NCBI RefSeq assembly: GCF_038592985.1 | Contig: NZ_CP151951.1 | Location: forward strand, 4,641,001-4,705,000 | Length of the DNA stretch: 64,000 nucleotides | Direction: 5' to 3' | Origin: Paenibacillus sp. FSL R10-2782 | GTDB lineage: Bacteria > Bacillota > Bacilli > Paenibacillales > Paenibacillaceae | Part shown: positions 34,614 through 44,082 of the stretch, piece after piece | Layout: each line of letters opens with the position of its first letter | Position numbering within the stretch: the first letter of the stretch is position 1 | The notes under the pieces: model-generated | Told to the model about the DNA's origin: nothing | The model's input: only the letters and a program-made list of their open reading frames with translations | Databases searched by the model: none | Translations under genes and position numbers: made by a program

Positions 34614-35744
34614 TCATCGAATGGCCGCCAGCTCATCCATCGTCCGCCGGATTTCCCCTGCCGTATTGTAAAAATGCGGAGCCACACGGAGCACATCCTT
34701 CCGCGCCGAAACGATGATATTTTGGCTTCTCAAACGGCTCTCAATCGCTGGTGCATCAGCTACCTCAACAGCCACAAAACCAGGTAAAGCATCCTCCCCG
34801 GAAGGCAAGCGAATGCTTAACCCTTTGCGGCGTCCATACTCCATAGAAAATTCCAACAATTCGCTCATATACGCCTGAATATCCGTAACTCCGATTTCCA
34901 GCAGCAGTTTTAAGGCTGCATTGGCGGCAAAGATACTTATGAATGAAGGCAATCCCGTCTCGAAGCGTCGGGCTCCCGCCGCCAAAACCGGGTGCGCAAT
35001 ATCAAACCGGGAAGCGGCCTCCTGTCCGAGCCAGCCGGTAAGTCTGGGCTTGAAGCGGTCTATCCAATCGTTGCTCACATAAAGAAAAGCGACTCCCGGA
35101 ATCCCCAGCATATATTTGCGGGCTCCCGCCACCAGAATATCCACGTCCATCGCTTTTACATCCATAGGTATGATTCCCGCAGACTGATAGGCATCCACAA
35201 ACAGCAACGCCTGATTTTGGTGAGCCACATTCGCCATGGATTTAAGATCCTGCTGAAATCCATTGATATAGTTTACATGGGACACCATAACGAGCGCTGT
35301 ATTTTCGGTAATGTGTTCCTTATACTGCTGCAAAGTAACCTTACCATGGGTGGAGGGGATACAACGAATGTGCTCACGGAATCTGTCCTGCGCTTGCCAG
35401 ATGTGCCCTACCGTGGGAAAGTCACTGTCCGCGTACACGATTCCTTCTTTGCCCGATACATAAGGAAGTGCAGTTGCCACCCCTGCAATCGCCTCAGAGG
35501 CTGAGGACAGCACCGCAATCTCGTCAGGCTGCGCCCCGATCAGTTTGGCAAAATGTCCTCTGGCTTCCTCCAGCCGTGCCATAGACAGGTCGCCGTTATG
35601 CCCATGTTGCAGCAAACTTCGATGGTATTCCTCAATGGCGGCTGAAACCGGCCTGGATATGGCTCCTTGGGAGCAGCTCCCTAAATGAATATGTGAAGAC
35701 AGCACCGGAAATAGCTGACGGTAGGACTGAAACGGATGTTTCAT
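34614..35744 (-). CDS. Class V aminotransferase (PLP-dependent)
   Basis: 376-residue fold-type I PLP enzyme. SSASEAIAGVATALPYVSGKEGIVY binds the cofactor phosphate, VMVSHVNYINGFQQDL and FVDAYQSAGIIPMDVKAMDVDILVAGARKYMLGIPG carry the PLP Asp and the Schiff-base Lys (in GARKYMLG). It resembles the isopenicillin N epimerase/cysteine desulfurase-like group rather than NifS/SufS proper, because the C-terminal Cys loop is not obvious. It lies next to the sulfate import operon in the same direction, but 164 bases separate them, so a sulfur role is only suggestive. Confidence 0.85.
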   Translation of the reverse strand: MKHPFQSYRQLFPVLSSHIHLGSCSQGAISRPVSAAIEEYHRSLLQHGHNGDLSMARLEEARGHFAKLIGAQPDEIAVLSSASEAIAGVATALPYVSGKEGIVYADSDFPTVGHIWQAQDRFREHIRCIPSTHGKVTLQQYKEHITENTALVMVSHVNYINGFQQDLKSMANVAHQNQALLFVDAYQSAGIIPMDVKAMDVDILVAGARKYMLGIPGVAFLYVSNDWIDRFKPRLTGWLGQEAASRFDIAHPVLAAGARRFETGLPSFISIFAANAALKLLLEIGVTDIQAYMSELLEFSMEYGRRKGLSIRLPSGEDALPGFVAVEVADAPAIESRLRSQNIIVSARKDVLRVAPHFYNTAGEIRRTMDELAAIR

Positions 35745-35908
35745 AATTCCCTTCGCTCCTCTTCGGCACAGCTATGTGCCTTGATATGTCATTTTATTAT
35801 CCATATAAGCCAGCTTAGAACAAGGGCCTCCCTTCCCATCTTATCGTCAAACATCGACAATAGACACGAAGAAAGACCCTGTGGGATCAAGCACATTCCT
35901 TTATTTTA

Positions 35909-36784
35909 TTAATGAATCCGTTTGCGCCCAAACCAGCTTTTAAGCACCAAGGTAGCGAGAGCCAGCAGCAGCAGCAGCGAGGCCACCGCAAAGGATGCCG
36001 AGAATTGATATTCGTTATACAAAATTTCCACATGGAGCGGCAGTGTGTTTGTCTCTCCACGGATATGTCCCGAGACGACGGACACCGCCCCGAATTCACC
36101 CATGGCTCTCGCATTACACAAAATAATACCATACAGAAGGCCCCACTTGATGTTCGGCAGCGTCACCTTCCAGAAAATACGCCAGCCACGTGCGCCCAGC
36201 ATGACAGCGGCTTCTTCTTCCTGCTGTCCCTGATCCTCCATCATTGGAATAAGTTCTCGCGCCACAAAAGGAAAGGTGATGAACAGCGTCGCCAAAATAA
36301 TGCCCGGCAAGGCAAAAATAATTTTGATATCATGCTCGTCCAGCCACGGGCCAAGCCAGCCCTGTGCGCCAAATACCAGCACATACATCAATCCACCGAC
36401 GACAGGAGAGATGGCAAAGGGTAAATCAATCAGGGTGACCAGCAAGCCCTTGCCGCGAAATTGAAATTTTGTAATCAGCCAGGCGGCGGCTACGCCAAAT
36501 ACCGTGTTCAGCGGTACCGTGATTGCTGCCACCAGCAGCGTCAGCCGCAACGCCGACATGGCGTCCGGGTCGCGTAACGCTTCAACATATACGCTCCAGC
36601 CCTGCTTGAGCGCTTCGGTAAGCACGACGATCAGCGGCAGTACCAGTACCCACAGCAAAGCCAGAAAAGCGGCACCGATCAGCGCCCATTTCACCCAAGG
36701 GGCTTCAGTTGTGACCCTATTGGGCGGTGCAGATGAAGGCACAGGTGCATGGGAAAGCCCCTGTCCGGTTATCGCTTGTGACAT
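35909..36784 (-). CDS. cysW: Sulfate ABC transporter permease CysW
   Basis: 291-residue permease with six transmembrane segments. IDLPFAISPVVGGLMYVLVFGAQGWLGPWLDEHDI is the CysW signature; the EAA loop is EEEAAVMLGARGWRIFWKVTLPNIKWGLLYGIILCNARAMGEFGAVSVVSG. Third gene of sbp-cysT-cysW. A CysA ATPase gene normally follows but is not present here, so the ATPase must be encoded elsewhere or be shared. Confidence 0.94.
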   Translation of the reverse strand: MSQAITGQGLSHAPVPSSAPPNRVTTEAPWVKWALIGAAFLALLWVLVLPLIVVLTEALKQGWSVYVEALRDPDAMSALRLTLLVAAITVPLNTVFGVAAAWLITKFQFRGKGLLVTLIDLPFAISPVVGGLMYVLVFGAQGWLGPWLDEHDIKIIFALPGIILATLFITFPFVARELIPMMEDQGQQEEEAAVMLGARGWRIFWKVTLPNIKWGLLYGIILCNARAMGEFGAVSVVSGHIRGETNTLPLHVEILYNEYQFSASFAVASLLLLLALATLVLKSWFGRKRIH

Positions 36785-36859
36785 GATGTTTCTTCCTCCT
36801 TAAACTGCGGATGTACCGCTATCGTGTGAACCAAACGCATACTGTCCTGCGTGATAACG

Positions 36860-37693
36860 TTAGACGGTACGCCGCCGCGACCAACGCTGAATGCTGTTAA
36901 TCACCAGCAGCAGCAGGAATGAAATAACCAACAGCAGCAAGGCTACCGCCGTAGCTCCTGCATAGTCATTTTGCTCCAGCTTGGACATAATGAGTAGCGG
37001 AGCGATCTCGGTCTTCATCGGCATATTACCGGAAATGAAGACGACTGAGCCGTACTCCCCGATGCCACGGGCAAAGGCGAGCGCAAAGCCCGTCAGCAGC
37101 GGCGGCACAAGCTCCGGCACAATAACGCTGCGGAAGGTGCGCCATCTGCTGGCGCCCAGCGTAGCAGCGACCTCCTCCTCGTCCTTGTCCAGCTCCTCCA
37201 GCACCGGCTGGACCGTCCGCACGACGAACGGGATGCCGATAAACATCAGCGCGAGCGTAATGCCCGTCTGCGAGTATGCCATCTTCCAGCCAAGCGGTTC
37301 GAACAACGAACCGATCCAGCCATTTTGCGCATATAGAGCCGTCAAAGCAACACCCGCAACCGCCGTGGGCAAAGCAAAGGGCAGATCAATCACCGCATCA
37401 AAAATCCGTTTTCCCGGAAATTCATAACGCACCAGCACCCAGGCGATCAGCAGGCCAAGGAACAGGTCAATCAACGCCGCAGCAGCAGCACACAAAAAAC
37501 TTACCTTATAAGAAGCCAATACCCTGACGTCAGTCGCCACATCCCAAAACTTCCCCCACGTCAGTCCAGTTGAGTTCAGCAGCAATGCCGATAAAGGCAC
37601 CAGCACCACCAGACTGAGATACAGCACACTATATCCCATCGTTAAACCGAATCCGGGAAGTACGCGTTTTCGGGTGACCTGCACTTGACTCAT
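36860..37693 (-). CDS. cysT: Sulfate ABC transporter permease CysT
   Basis: 277-residue permease. [31 protein letters not shown] is typical of CysT/CysU, and the EAA loop is [51 protein letters not shown]. Sits between sbp and cysW; 75 bases separate it from cysW. Forms the membrane channel with CysW. Confidence 0.94.
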   Translation of the reverse strand: MSQVQVTRKRVLPGFGLTMGYSVLYLSLVVLVPLSALLLNSTGLTWGKFWDVATDVRVLASYKVSFLCAAAAALIDLFLGLLIAWVLVRYEFPGKRIFDAVIDLPFALPTAVAGVALTALYAQNGWIGSLFEPLGWKMAYSQTGITLALMFIGIPFVVRTVQPVLEELDKDEEEVAATLGASRWRTFRSVIVPELVPPLLTGFALAFARGIGEYGSVVFISGNMPMKTEIAPLLIMSKLEQNDYAGATAVALLLLVISFLLLLVINSIQRWSRRRTV

Positions 37694-37720
37694 GTTCTGT
37701 CCATCCCTCTCTGCAACCTA

Positions 37721-38782
37721 TTAACTTCCAGGCACATAAATTTGGTCAAAGATGCCCTTGTCGCTAAAATGCTTTTGCTGCGCCTCCTTCCATGTTCCGA
37801 ATACATCCTTCAAGGTCACCAGTTCCAGCTTGGGAAATTGATCCTTGAACTTCTCCTTTACGCTATCCAGCGTTGGACGATAATAGTTCTCGGCGGCAAT
37901 GGTTTGCCCCTCTTCGCTGTACAAATATTTCAAGTACGCATCCGCTATCTCACGTGTACCTTTTTTATCCACGACCTTATCAACCACCGCTACCGGAGGC
38001 TCTGCCAAAATGCTAATCGACGGATACACGATGTCGAATTTATCCGTCCCCAACTCCTTCACGGAAAGCAGCGCTTCATTCTCCCAAGCGATCAACACGT
38101 CACCAATTCCGCGCTCTCCAAAGGTTGTTGTCGCTCCACGCGCTCCACTGTCCAATACCGGCACATGTTTGTACAGCTCCTGTACAAATTGCTGGGCTTT
38201 GGCTTCATCGTTATTGTTTTTCTTGAGCGCATACGCCCATGCCGCAAGGTAATTCCAGCGGGCTCCACCTGATGTCTTGGGGTTCGGCGTAATAACCTGC
38301 ACATCGCCGCGAATCAGATCATCCCAGTCCTTAATTCCTTTCGGATTGCCCTTACGCACCAGCAGCACAATGGTTGAAGTGTATGGAGAGCTGTTATGCT
38401 CATATTTATCCTGCCATCCTTCTTTAATCAGCCCTTTTTCCTGTAATGCATCAATATCGTAGCCCAGAGCCAGGGTAACTACATCCGCATCCAGCCCATC
38501 CTGCACCGAACGGCTTTGCTTGCCAGATCCTCCATGAGATTGCTTAATCGTGACCTTCTGCCCTTTCTCCTTCTCCCAGTGGGCGGCAAACGCCTTGTTA
38601 TACGCCTCATACAGCTCACGGGTCGGATCATATGAAACATTGAGCAGCTTTACATCCTTGGAACCCGAAGCAGAGCTGCCATTCGCCTGTGTTTCACCCT
38701 TGCTTGCTCCACAAGCACTTAACGTCAACATCAAAACCAAAGATAGTCCGAGAATAAGTCCACTTTTCCATTTCCCTTTCAT
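37721..38782 (-). CDS. sbp: Sulfate-binding lipoprotein
   Basis: 353-residue binding protein. The signal peptide ends in the lipobox LSAC (Cys near residue 24), anchoring it outside. [24 protein letters not shown] and [33 protein letters not shown] are the sulfate/thiosulfate-binding (SBP_bac) hallmarks; [19 protein letters not shown] completes the ligand site. A TTG directly precedes the ATG used here; the AGGGG site spacing favours the ATG. It is the first gene of the sulfate operon, behind a 215-base leader with CymR-like and terminator elements. Confidence 0.94.
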   Translation of the reverse strand: MKGKWKSGLILGLSLVLMLTLSACGASKGETQANGSSASGSKDVKLLNVSYDPTRELYEAYNKAFAAHWEKEKGQKVTIKQSHGGSGKQSRSVQDGLDADVVTLALGYDIDALQEKGLIKEGWQDKYEHNSSPYTSTIVLLVRKGNPKGIKDWDDLIRGDVQVITPNPKTSGGARWNYLAAWAYALKKNNNDEAKAQQFVQELYKHVPVLDSGARGATTTFGERGIGDVLIAWENEALLSVKELGTDKFDIVYPSISILAEPPVAVVDKVVDKKGTREIADAYLKYLYSEEGQTIAAENYYRPTLDSVKEKFKDQFPKLELVTLKDVFGTWKEAQQKHFSDKGIFDQIYVPGS

Positions 38783-38852
38783 CAAGACACCCCTAATTCT
38801 ATGTAATTTATAGAAACAAATTCATTTGCGCCTGTTATTTACAGACGTATTC

Positions 38853-38946
38853 AAAAAAAAGAGCGGAGAATTCCCTGATGCAGCCCTGATAGGTCAAACC
38901 TGTCGCGTGGACAGTGTCTGCCTGCTGTTCCTAGAGGTTCTCCGCT
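38853..38946 (-). promoter_or_regulatory. Structured leader RNA ending in an intrinsic terminator (attenuator or riboswitch candidate)
   Basis: In the sulfate operon leader. A nine-bp outer stem, AGCGGAGAA (38862-38870) with TTCTCCGCT (38938-38946), encloses a short CAGC/GCTG stem (38881-38884 with 38924-38927) and an apical hairpin (CTGTC 38900-38904 with GACAG 38910-38914, extended by CAAAC/GTCTG). Eight T residues follow the outer stem on the minus strand, so the whole fold is a terminator with two internal loops. It does not contain the SAM-I or T-box consensus boxes. Function as a ligand- or protein-controlled switch is inference. Confidence 0.6.
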
Positions 38947-38974
38947 ACAATAGCGAAATCACACTTTAATTCTT

Positions 38975-38999
38975 TAATTCCTACCTGTTTAATGAGTTA
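38975..38999 (-). promoter_or_regulatory. CymR-like box
   Basis: On the minus strand the 25 bases from 38999 to 38975 begin TAACTC, end GGAATTA, and fit the CymR consensus as I recall it (TAAWNCNNNANWNNANNNGGAATTW) at all but two specified positions. It covers the predicted transcription start, so repression when cysteine is plentiful is expected. Confidence 0.55.
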
Positions 39000-39006
39000 T
39001 GTAGAT

Positions 39007-39035
39007 ATAATACGAGAGTTTACGAGCGTTGTCAA
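39007..39035 (-). promoter_or_regulatory. Sigma-A-type promoter of the sulfate operon
   Basis: TTGACA (39030-39035), 17-base spacer, TATTAT (39007-39012) on the minus strand, placing transcription start near 39000. Confidence 0.75.
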
Positions 39036-39154
39036 ACCTTTTTTTGGCATGGATGATCTGTGCTTCGCTTGCTTGAGGGGATCAGAGGGGGAAATAGTCA
39101 GGAACAACAGGATGTTCCCGACTGCTTACAAGCTATTTTCACACGAGGTACTAC

Positions 39155-39838
39155 TTAATTAGCGACCGTTTCGAGATTGACCGAAAAAACTCCAAAAAGC
39201 TTCGGATTATCTGTAGCTCTTCTCAACCACAGCTCGCCCGAGCCAACCATAACTCCCTGATAATTGACAAACAAGTCGTCTGTCTTTTGATTCACCAACG
39301 CTTCACGAATTGCGTCTGTAAAAATCTGATCGTACTTGGCAATGAACTCTTTCTTATTCGGAATCGTTAGCGCCTTTTCACTGTCATTGACACGCAGAGG
39401 GTAGAAAATGTAATTGGCCACCTTTTCCTTGTCATTGTCGGCAACTGCCTTCTGCAACGCTTTGAACGTGTTCAAAAAAGCCTTAGGGTCCTGAATACCT
39501 GCTGCCTCAAAAGGATTGTGGGATGGATTGGCGGATTTTGAGGAGGAAGAAACATCCGATGAAGTAGCCGGGGCCGATGGAGTTGACTTTTCCTCGCCAT
39601 TTCCGTTGTTTTCCGCACTCTTGCTCTCTCTCGCTACTTTTTCATTTGGGGCTGAACCACTACGATCCGCATCATTTCCATGCTCTATCGCACTTGTATT
39701 GCTTCCAGTCTCAATGGTTTCAGCATTCTTATCCTGACCGCAGCCAGCGAGAGCCACGAATGTAAATGTAAGTAAAATGGCTATGAGTGACAGCCTCCGT
39801 GACATTTTCTGATTACCGTATTCTTGGGTATTGGGCAC
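39155..39838 (-). CDS. Uncharacterised lipoprotein
   Basis: 227 residues. Hydrophobic signal segment with lipobox VALAGC (Cys33), then a long Ser/Asn/Glu-rich linker (about 35-105) and a folded C-terminal domain (about 108-225; AGIQDPKAFLNTFKALQKAVADNDKEKVANYIFYPLRV and FVNYQGVMVGSGELWLRR). The domain has the alternating pattern of an NTF2/cone-type fold, but I do not recognise a family. The GTG start has an AAAGGA site; an ATG 33 bases later has none. Probably a surface protein; function unknown. Confidence 0.75.
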   Translation of the reverse strand: MPNTQEYGNQKMSRRLSLIAILLTFTFVALAGCGQDKNAETIETGSNTSAIEHGNDADRSGSAPNEKVARESKSAENNGNGEEKSTPSAPATSSDVSSSSKSANPSHNPFEAAGIQDPKAFLNTFKALQKAVADNDKEKVANYIFYPLRVNDSEKALTIPNKKEFIAKYDQIFTDAIREALVNQKTDDLFVNYQGVMVGSGELWLRRATDNPKLFGVFSVNLETVAN

Positions 39839-39959
39839 AACGGGTCATCCTTTCTGCTTCTGCTTTCTGCTCTGACCTATTCTGTTCATTAAGTCTTTAA
39901 CCGTTCTATTGTAACATAAGTAGGCTAATGACCGCATGTCGTGCCCATATGGAAGGAGC

Positions 39960-40454
39960 TTACAGCGTGATATAAGTGAAGGTTTTGACTGATCCTTTGG
40001 AGCCATCGTCCGTATTTACGTCCAAAATCAGCTCAGTTGTGGAATCCTTCGTTGCTTCATGTTGTTCCTCCGGCTTTATCAACAACAGGTCATGCCGTTC
40101 TCCCGGCTGCAACGTTCGACTGGATAATCCATCTGTCTGACCTGACAAGCCTGACGTACCCGCGCTTCTAAGCTTATATCGTATAGGTTGCTTCCCTGTA
40201 TTCTTGATGCTGAAATACAGCTTCCGTCCCTCTTCAAACGCAAAGGTTGTTCCTCCCTCTCCCTCAAATTGCATGATCTGGTCATGTACAATGCGTTTCT
40301 CTGCGCTTCCTTGCTCACTCTGCGTACTTAACGCAGCAGCCGGGTGCGTCACACTCGCCGTTGATGTAGTATGCGTAGTCGTCGATAAGTTGGCAAAAGC
40401 AGCATATCCCACAATTGCCCCTGCAACCCCCATCCAAACCCACTTATCTACCAT
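39960..40454 (-). CDS. Uncharacterised membrane-anchored protein
   Basis: 164 residues: one N-terminal hydrophobic helix (about 5-23), a Thr/Ser-rich linker, then an extracellular domain (about 55-163) with KLYFSIKNTGKQPIRYKLRSAG and TLQPGERHDLLLIKP, the look of an immunoglobulin-like beta sandwich. No family recognised. AAGGAGG precedes the ATG. The remnant frame 40468-40704 ends 14 bases before its start. Confidence 0.7.
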   Translation of the reverse strand: MVDKWVWMGVAGAIVGYAAFANLSTTTHTTSTASVTHPAAALSTQSEQGSAEKRIVHDQIMQFEGEGGTTFAFEEGRKLYFSIKNTGKQPIRYKLRSAGTSGLSGQTDGLSSRTLQPGERHDLLLIKPEEQHEATKDSTTELILDVNTDDGSKGSVKTFTYITL

Positions 40455-40467
40455 TTCATTTCCTCCT

Positions 40468-40711
40468 TCATAGAACTATGCCGAATTCTAAACGATACAA
40501 GCCATTCTCCATACCATTTAGTCGTCGCCTGCCTATTCGCTCGTGAGCAATGTTGATGATCCAATCCTCTCCTTCGGTATTCTGGAAACACAAATCCTCA
40601 CCTAGCATAAAAGTGTCCGCTCGTTCCATAGCATAATCAATCAGCCGTTCATAGGCCGTTCCCCCGACATCGCTGCATAATTCGAACAGGTCTCTCCCCC
40701 TGCCTTACCAT
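40468..40711 (-). pseudogene. Remnant of an unknown small gene, frameshifted
   Basis: The 319-base gap before pdp holds an open minus-strand frame of 78 codons (40468-40704) without an internal start near its beginning: DLFELCSDVGGTAYERLIDY, then a segment with MLGEDLCFQNTEGEDWIINIAHERIG and an end LYRLEFGIVL. Its residue composition is protein-like. An ATG at 40711 (MVRQG) lies in another frame and joins it if one G is removed from the GGGGG run near 40696-40700. No ribosome binding site precedes that ATG. I recognise no family; it may be the 3' remnant of a lost gene or a frameshift error. Confidence 0.4.
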
Positions 40712-40712
40712 A

Positions 40713-40748
40713 CAAAAAAAACCGAACTCATATCTATTATGAGTCCGG
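40713..40748 (-). terminator. Terminator of the deo operon
   Basis: CCG-ACTCATA (40722-40732) pairs with TATGAGT-CGG (40738-40748); eight to nine T residues follow on the minus strand. Confidence 0.88.
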
Positions 40749-40773
40749 CTGTCATATTTTTCAAACTTGTATT

Positions 40774-42075
40774 TTACTCCGTCACCGTTCCGTAGATCAG
40801 TACAGGAGCTTCGGCGTGATCCGCAATACGGATGTTCGCGTAGATTTTCTCCAGCACTTGGGCTACATCTTCACGGTTCGCATGGATGGTAACCAGTGAA
40901 TCGCCCACTTTTACAGCATCGCCGACCTTTTTATTCAGCATCAGGCCAACAGCCAGATCAATCTCGGATTCTTTGGTTGCGCGTCCTGCTCCAAGCAGCA
41001 TCGCAGCGGTACCGATTTCGTCAGCCACGATTTCAGCCACCACACCATCCTGCTTCGCAGGCACTTCGATGAGATACTGTGCTTGTGGCAAGCGTTCCGG
41101 ATGATCCACAACCGAAGCGTCACCGCCCTGGTTTGCAATAAACTCTTTAAATTTCTCCAGCGCTTTGCCATTGCGAATGACTTCCTGAAGCTTCTCTTCG
41201 GCGTCTTCGAGAGAATTGGCTTTGCCAGCCAAAAATACCATCTGACTGCCCAAGGCCATACACAGCTCTTCCAGATCCTTAGGTCCTTGACCGCGCAGTG
41301 TATCAATCGCTTCTTTGACTTCCAGCGAGTTACCAATGGCAAGGCCCAGCGGCTGACTCATATCGGAAATGACAGCCATCGTTTTGCGGCCGACATTGTT
41401 ACCGATGCTTACCATCGCGTGTGCCAGTTCTTTGGCATCATCAACGGTTTTCATGAACGCGCCTGCACCTGTCTTCACATCGAGTACGATGGCATCGGAA
41501 CCAGCAGCGATTTTCTTACTCATGATTGAGCTGGCAATCAGCGGAATGGAATTTACGGTTGCTGTAACGTCACGCAAGGCATACAGTTTTTTGTCCGCAG
41601 GCGTGAGGTTGCCGCTTTGTCCGATGACCGCGATTTTACTGCGATTGACCAGATCTACGAATTCATCCTTGCTGATTTCTACGTGGAAGCCTGCAATAGC
41701 CTCCAGCTTATCAATCGTTCCTCCGGTATGTCCGAGGCCGCGACCTGACATTTTCGCTACTGGAATGTCCAAAGCCGCTACGAGCGGAGCCAGCACCAGC
41801 GTTGTCGTATCGCCCACACCGCCAGTGGAGTGCTTATCGACCTTCACGCCTTCAATCGCGGACAGGTCAATCGTATCACCTGAATGAACCATCGCCATCG
41901 TCAGATCCGCGCGTTCGCGTTCAGTCATATCTTTGAAGAAAATGGACATCGCTAACGCACTTACCTGATAGTCAGGAATTTCCCCCTGCGTGTAGCCTTG
42001 GATAATAAAATTTATTTCTTCGGTGGTCAGTTCTTTTCCATCACGCTTTTTCTCGATCAAGTCTACCATTCTCAT
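40774..42075 (-). CDS. pdp: Pyrimidine-nucleoside phosphorylase
   Basis: 433-residue dimeric enzyme splitting uridine, deoxyuridine and thymidine with phosphate. [48 protein letters not shown] at about 80-125 is the thymidine phosphorylase signature and phosphate/nucleoside site; [11 protein letters not shown] lies near 200. A C-terminal PYNP domain begins near 340. Last gene of the deo operon. Products feed ribose/deoxyribose-1-phosphate to DeoB. Confidence 0.96.
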   Translation of the reverse strand: MRMVDLIEKKRDGKELTTEEINFIIQGYTQGEIPDYQVSALAMSIFFKDMTERERADLTMAMVHSGDTIDLSAIEGVKVDKHSTGGVGDTTTLVLAPLVAALDIPVAKMSGRGLGHTGGTIDKLEAIAGFHVEISKDEFVDLVNRSKIAVIGQSGNLTPADKKLYALRDVTATVNSIPLIASSIMSKKIAAGSDAIVLDVKTGAGAFMKTVDDAKELAHAMVSIGNNVGRKTMAVISDMSQPLGLAIGNSLEVKEAIDTLRGQGPKDLEELCMALGSQMVFLAGKANSLEDAEEKLQEVIRNGKALEKFKEFIANQGGDASVVDHPERLPQAQYLIEVPAKQDGVVAEIVADEIGTAAMLLGAGRATKESEIDLAVGLMLNKKVGDAVKVGDSLVTIHANREDVAQVLEKIYANIRIADHAEAPVLIYGTVTE

Positions 42076-42106
42076 ATGTCATTTCTCCTCACTGTGCGTA
42101 TGATCG

Positions 42107-42814
42107 TTACAGGGATATCGCTGTATCCAGGGCAACTTCCATCATTTCTTTAAAGGTCGTTTGCCGTTCTTCCGCTGTCGTTTCCTCACCCGTCAGCAAA
42201 TGATCACTTACCGTCAGAATCGTCAGCGCGTTCACACCAAACTTGGCCGCCAGCGTATACAAAGCCGAAGTCTCCATTTCGACACCCAGGACGCCGTATT
42301 CCATCAGCTTTTGCACAACTGATTTGTCATCACGATAAAAGCTGTCCGAGCTGAACACGTTGCCGACATGCATCTTCAAGCCCTTGGCAACACCGCGATC
42401 ATAAGCGCCCTTTAATAAAGGGAAACTGGCAATCGGCGAATAGTCGTAGCCGCCAAAGATATGGCGGTTCATGCCGGAATCCGTGCAGGATGCCTGTGCC
42501 AAAATAACGTCACGAACATGCACATGCTCCTTCATCCCGCCACAAGTACCTACGCGAAACAAGTTTTTTACACCGTACTCGCTAATCAGCTCATTGACAT
42601 AAATACTGATAGATGGCAATCCCATGCCGGTTCCCTGTACAGAAAGGCGTTTGCCCTGATACGTTCCCGTAAATCCGAGCATTCCGCGCACCTCGTTGTA
42701 GCAGGTCACGTCTTCCAGATACGTTTCAGCAATAAATTTCGCCCGCAACGGGTCTCCTGGCAGCAAAATCGTTTCTGCAATCTCTCCTGGCTTGGCTCCA
42801 ATGTGTACACTCAT
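42107..42814 (-). CDS. deoD: Purine-nucleoside phosphorylase, DeoD type
   Basis: 235-residue hexameric [36 protein letters not shown] is the DeoD N-terminus; [29 protein letters not shown] and [29 protein letters not shown] carry the phosphate and purine sites, including the catalytic Asp in SDH. The frame is open 21 bases upstream, but the GGAGG site points to the ATG at 42814. Lies between deoB and pdp. Confidence 0.96.
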   Translation of the reverse strand: MSVHIGAKPGEIAETILLPGDPLRAKFIAETYLEDVTCYNEVRGMLGFTGTYQGKRLSVQGTGMGLPSISIYVNELISEYGVKNLFRVGTCGGMKEHVHVRDVILAQASCTDSGMNRHIFGGYDYSPIASFPLLKGAYDRGVAKGLKMHVGNVFSSDSFYRDDKSVVQKLMEYGVLGVEMETSALYTLAAKFGVNALTILTVSDHLLTGEETTAEERQTTFKEMMEVALDTAISL

Positions 42815-42868
42815 GTTTTTATTCCTCCGTCCCATTTGTCCGAGTTTCTAATCTTGTTTGGGTCCTGA

Positions 42869-44050
42869 TTATTGAAGCTCTGCCAAAAAGCTCGTTCCGT
42901 GTTCAGGCAGCTTCACACCAAAGTTATCCGCTACTGTCGCGCCGATATCCGCAAACGTCTTACGTACCGCAAGCTCCTTGCCTCCAGCTGTAAAACGTGG
43001 GGAATACGCCAACAGAGGCACATATTCACGTGTATGATCCGTTCCCCGATACGTCGGGTCATTCCCATGGTCTGCGGTGATAATCAGCAGATCCTCATCC
43101 GTCATTTTAGCGAATACCTCTGGCAAACGGGCATCATAATCGTCCAAAGCCTGACCATATCCCTGCGGATCACGGCGATGACCGTATACAGCATCAAAGT
43201 CGACCAGATTCAAGAAGCTTAACCCGGTAAAATCCTCATCCAGCGTAGCCACCAGTTTATCCATGCCATCCATATTGGACACGGTGCGCACTGCTTTCGT
43301 CACACCCTCACCGTCATAAATGTCGGAGATTTTACCCAATGCGATCACATCCAGACCTGCATCCTTCAACTCGTTCATCGTGGTACGACCAAACGGCTTG
43401 AGCGCATAATCATGGCGATTGGAGGTGCGGGAGAAGTTCCCGGCCTCTCCTACGAACGGACGCGCAATAATCCGGCCCAGCATGTACGGGTCTTCCAGCG
43501 TGATTTTACGACAGAACTCGCAAATCTCATAAAGCTCCTTCAAAGGTACAACTTCCTCATGTGTCGCAATTTGCAGCACCGAATCCGCCGATGTATAGAT
43601 GATGAGCGCTCCTGTTTTCACATGTTCCTCGCCCAGCTCGTCAATGATTTCCGTTCCGCTGGCAGGCTTGTTGCCAATGACTTTGCGGCCCGTATGCTCC
43701 TCAATGCGCTGAATCAGCTCATCTGGAAAGCCATTGGGGAATACGCGGAAAGGAACCGCAATATTCAAGCCCATGATTTCCCAATGTCCGGTCATTGTAT
43801 CCTTGCCGTTGGACGCTTCCTGCATTTTAGTGTAATACGCGAGCGGCTTCTCAGCGGCTTGCACCCCTTCAATAGAACGAATGTTGGACAGACCAAGCTT
43901 ACCCATATTCGGCATGTTCAGACCGCCACGTTCACGGGCAATATGACCGAGTGTATCTACATCGTAATCATCAAACTGGGCAGCATCCGGCGCTTCGCCG
44001 ATCCCCACAGAGTCCATAACAACCAAGTGAATCCGTTTGAATTTAGACAT
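42869..44050 (-). CDS. deoB: Phosphopentomutase
   Basis: 393-residue metalloenzyme of the alkaline phosphatase superfamily converting (deoxy)ribose-1-phosphate to the 5-phosphate. Metal site motifs: [14 protein letters not shown] (about 10-23), the active-site Thr in [13 protein letters not shown] (about 84-96), and [24 protein letters not shown] near 320-343. Cap domain in the middle. Central gene of the deo operon. Confidence 0.97.
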   Translation of the reverse strand: MSKFKRIHLVVMDSVGIGEAPDAAQFDDYDVDTLGHIARERGGLNMPNMGKLGLSNIRSIEGVQAAEKPLAYYTKMQEASNGKDTMTGHWEIMGLNIAVPFRVFPNGFPDELIQRIEEHTGRKVIGNKPASGTEIIDELGEEHVKTGALIIYTSADSVLQIATHEEVVPLKELYEICEFCRKITLEDPYMLGRIIARPFVGEAGNFSRTSNRHDYALKPFGRTTMNELKDAGLDVIALGKISDIYDGEGVTKAVRTVSNMDGMDKLVATLDEDFTGLSFLNLVDFDAVYGHRRDPQGYGQALDDYDARLPEVFAKMTDEDLLIITADHGNDPTYRGTDHTREYVPLLAYSPRFTAGGKELAVRKTFADIGATVADNFGVKLPEHGTSFLAELQ

Positions 44051-44082
44051 GATGAAATTCCTTTCCTAACTCGCTGTTTTTT

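Larger units (their letters stand above)
38783..39154. other. Regulatory leader of the sulfate operon and flanking spacer
   Basis: No gene is seen here. Reading on the minus strand, the stretch holds a promoter, a CymR-like box, a structured RNA ending in a terminator (each listed separately) and then about 70 bases up to sbp. From 39040 to 39154 there is only spacer after the lipoprotein gene, with no clear terminator. Confidence 0.6.

Noticed and set aside
38853..38946. SAM-I riboswitch or T-box in the sulfate operon leader
   Set aside because: The conserved SAM-I core and the T-box AGGGTGG-type sequence are absent; only the terminator-like architecture is shared.
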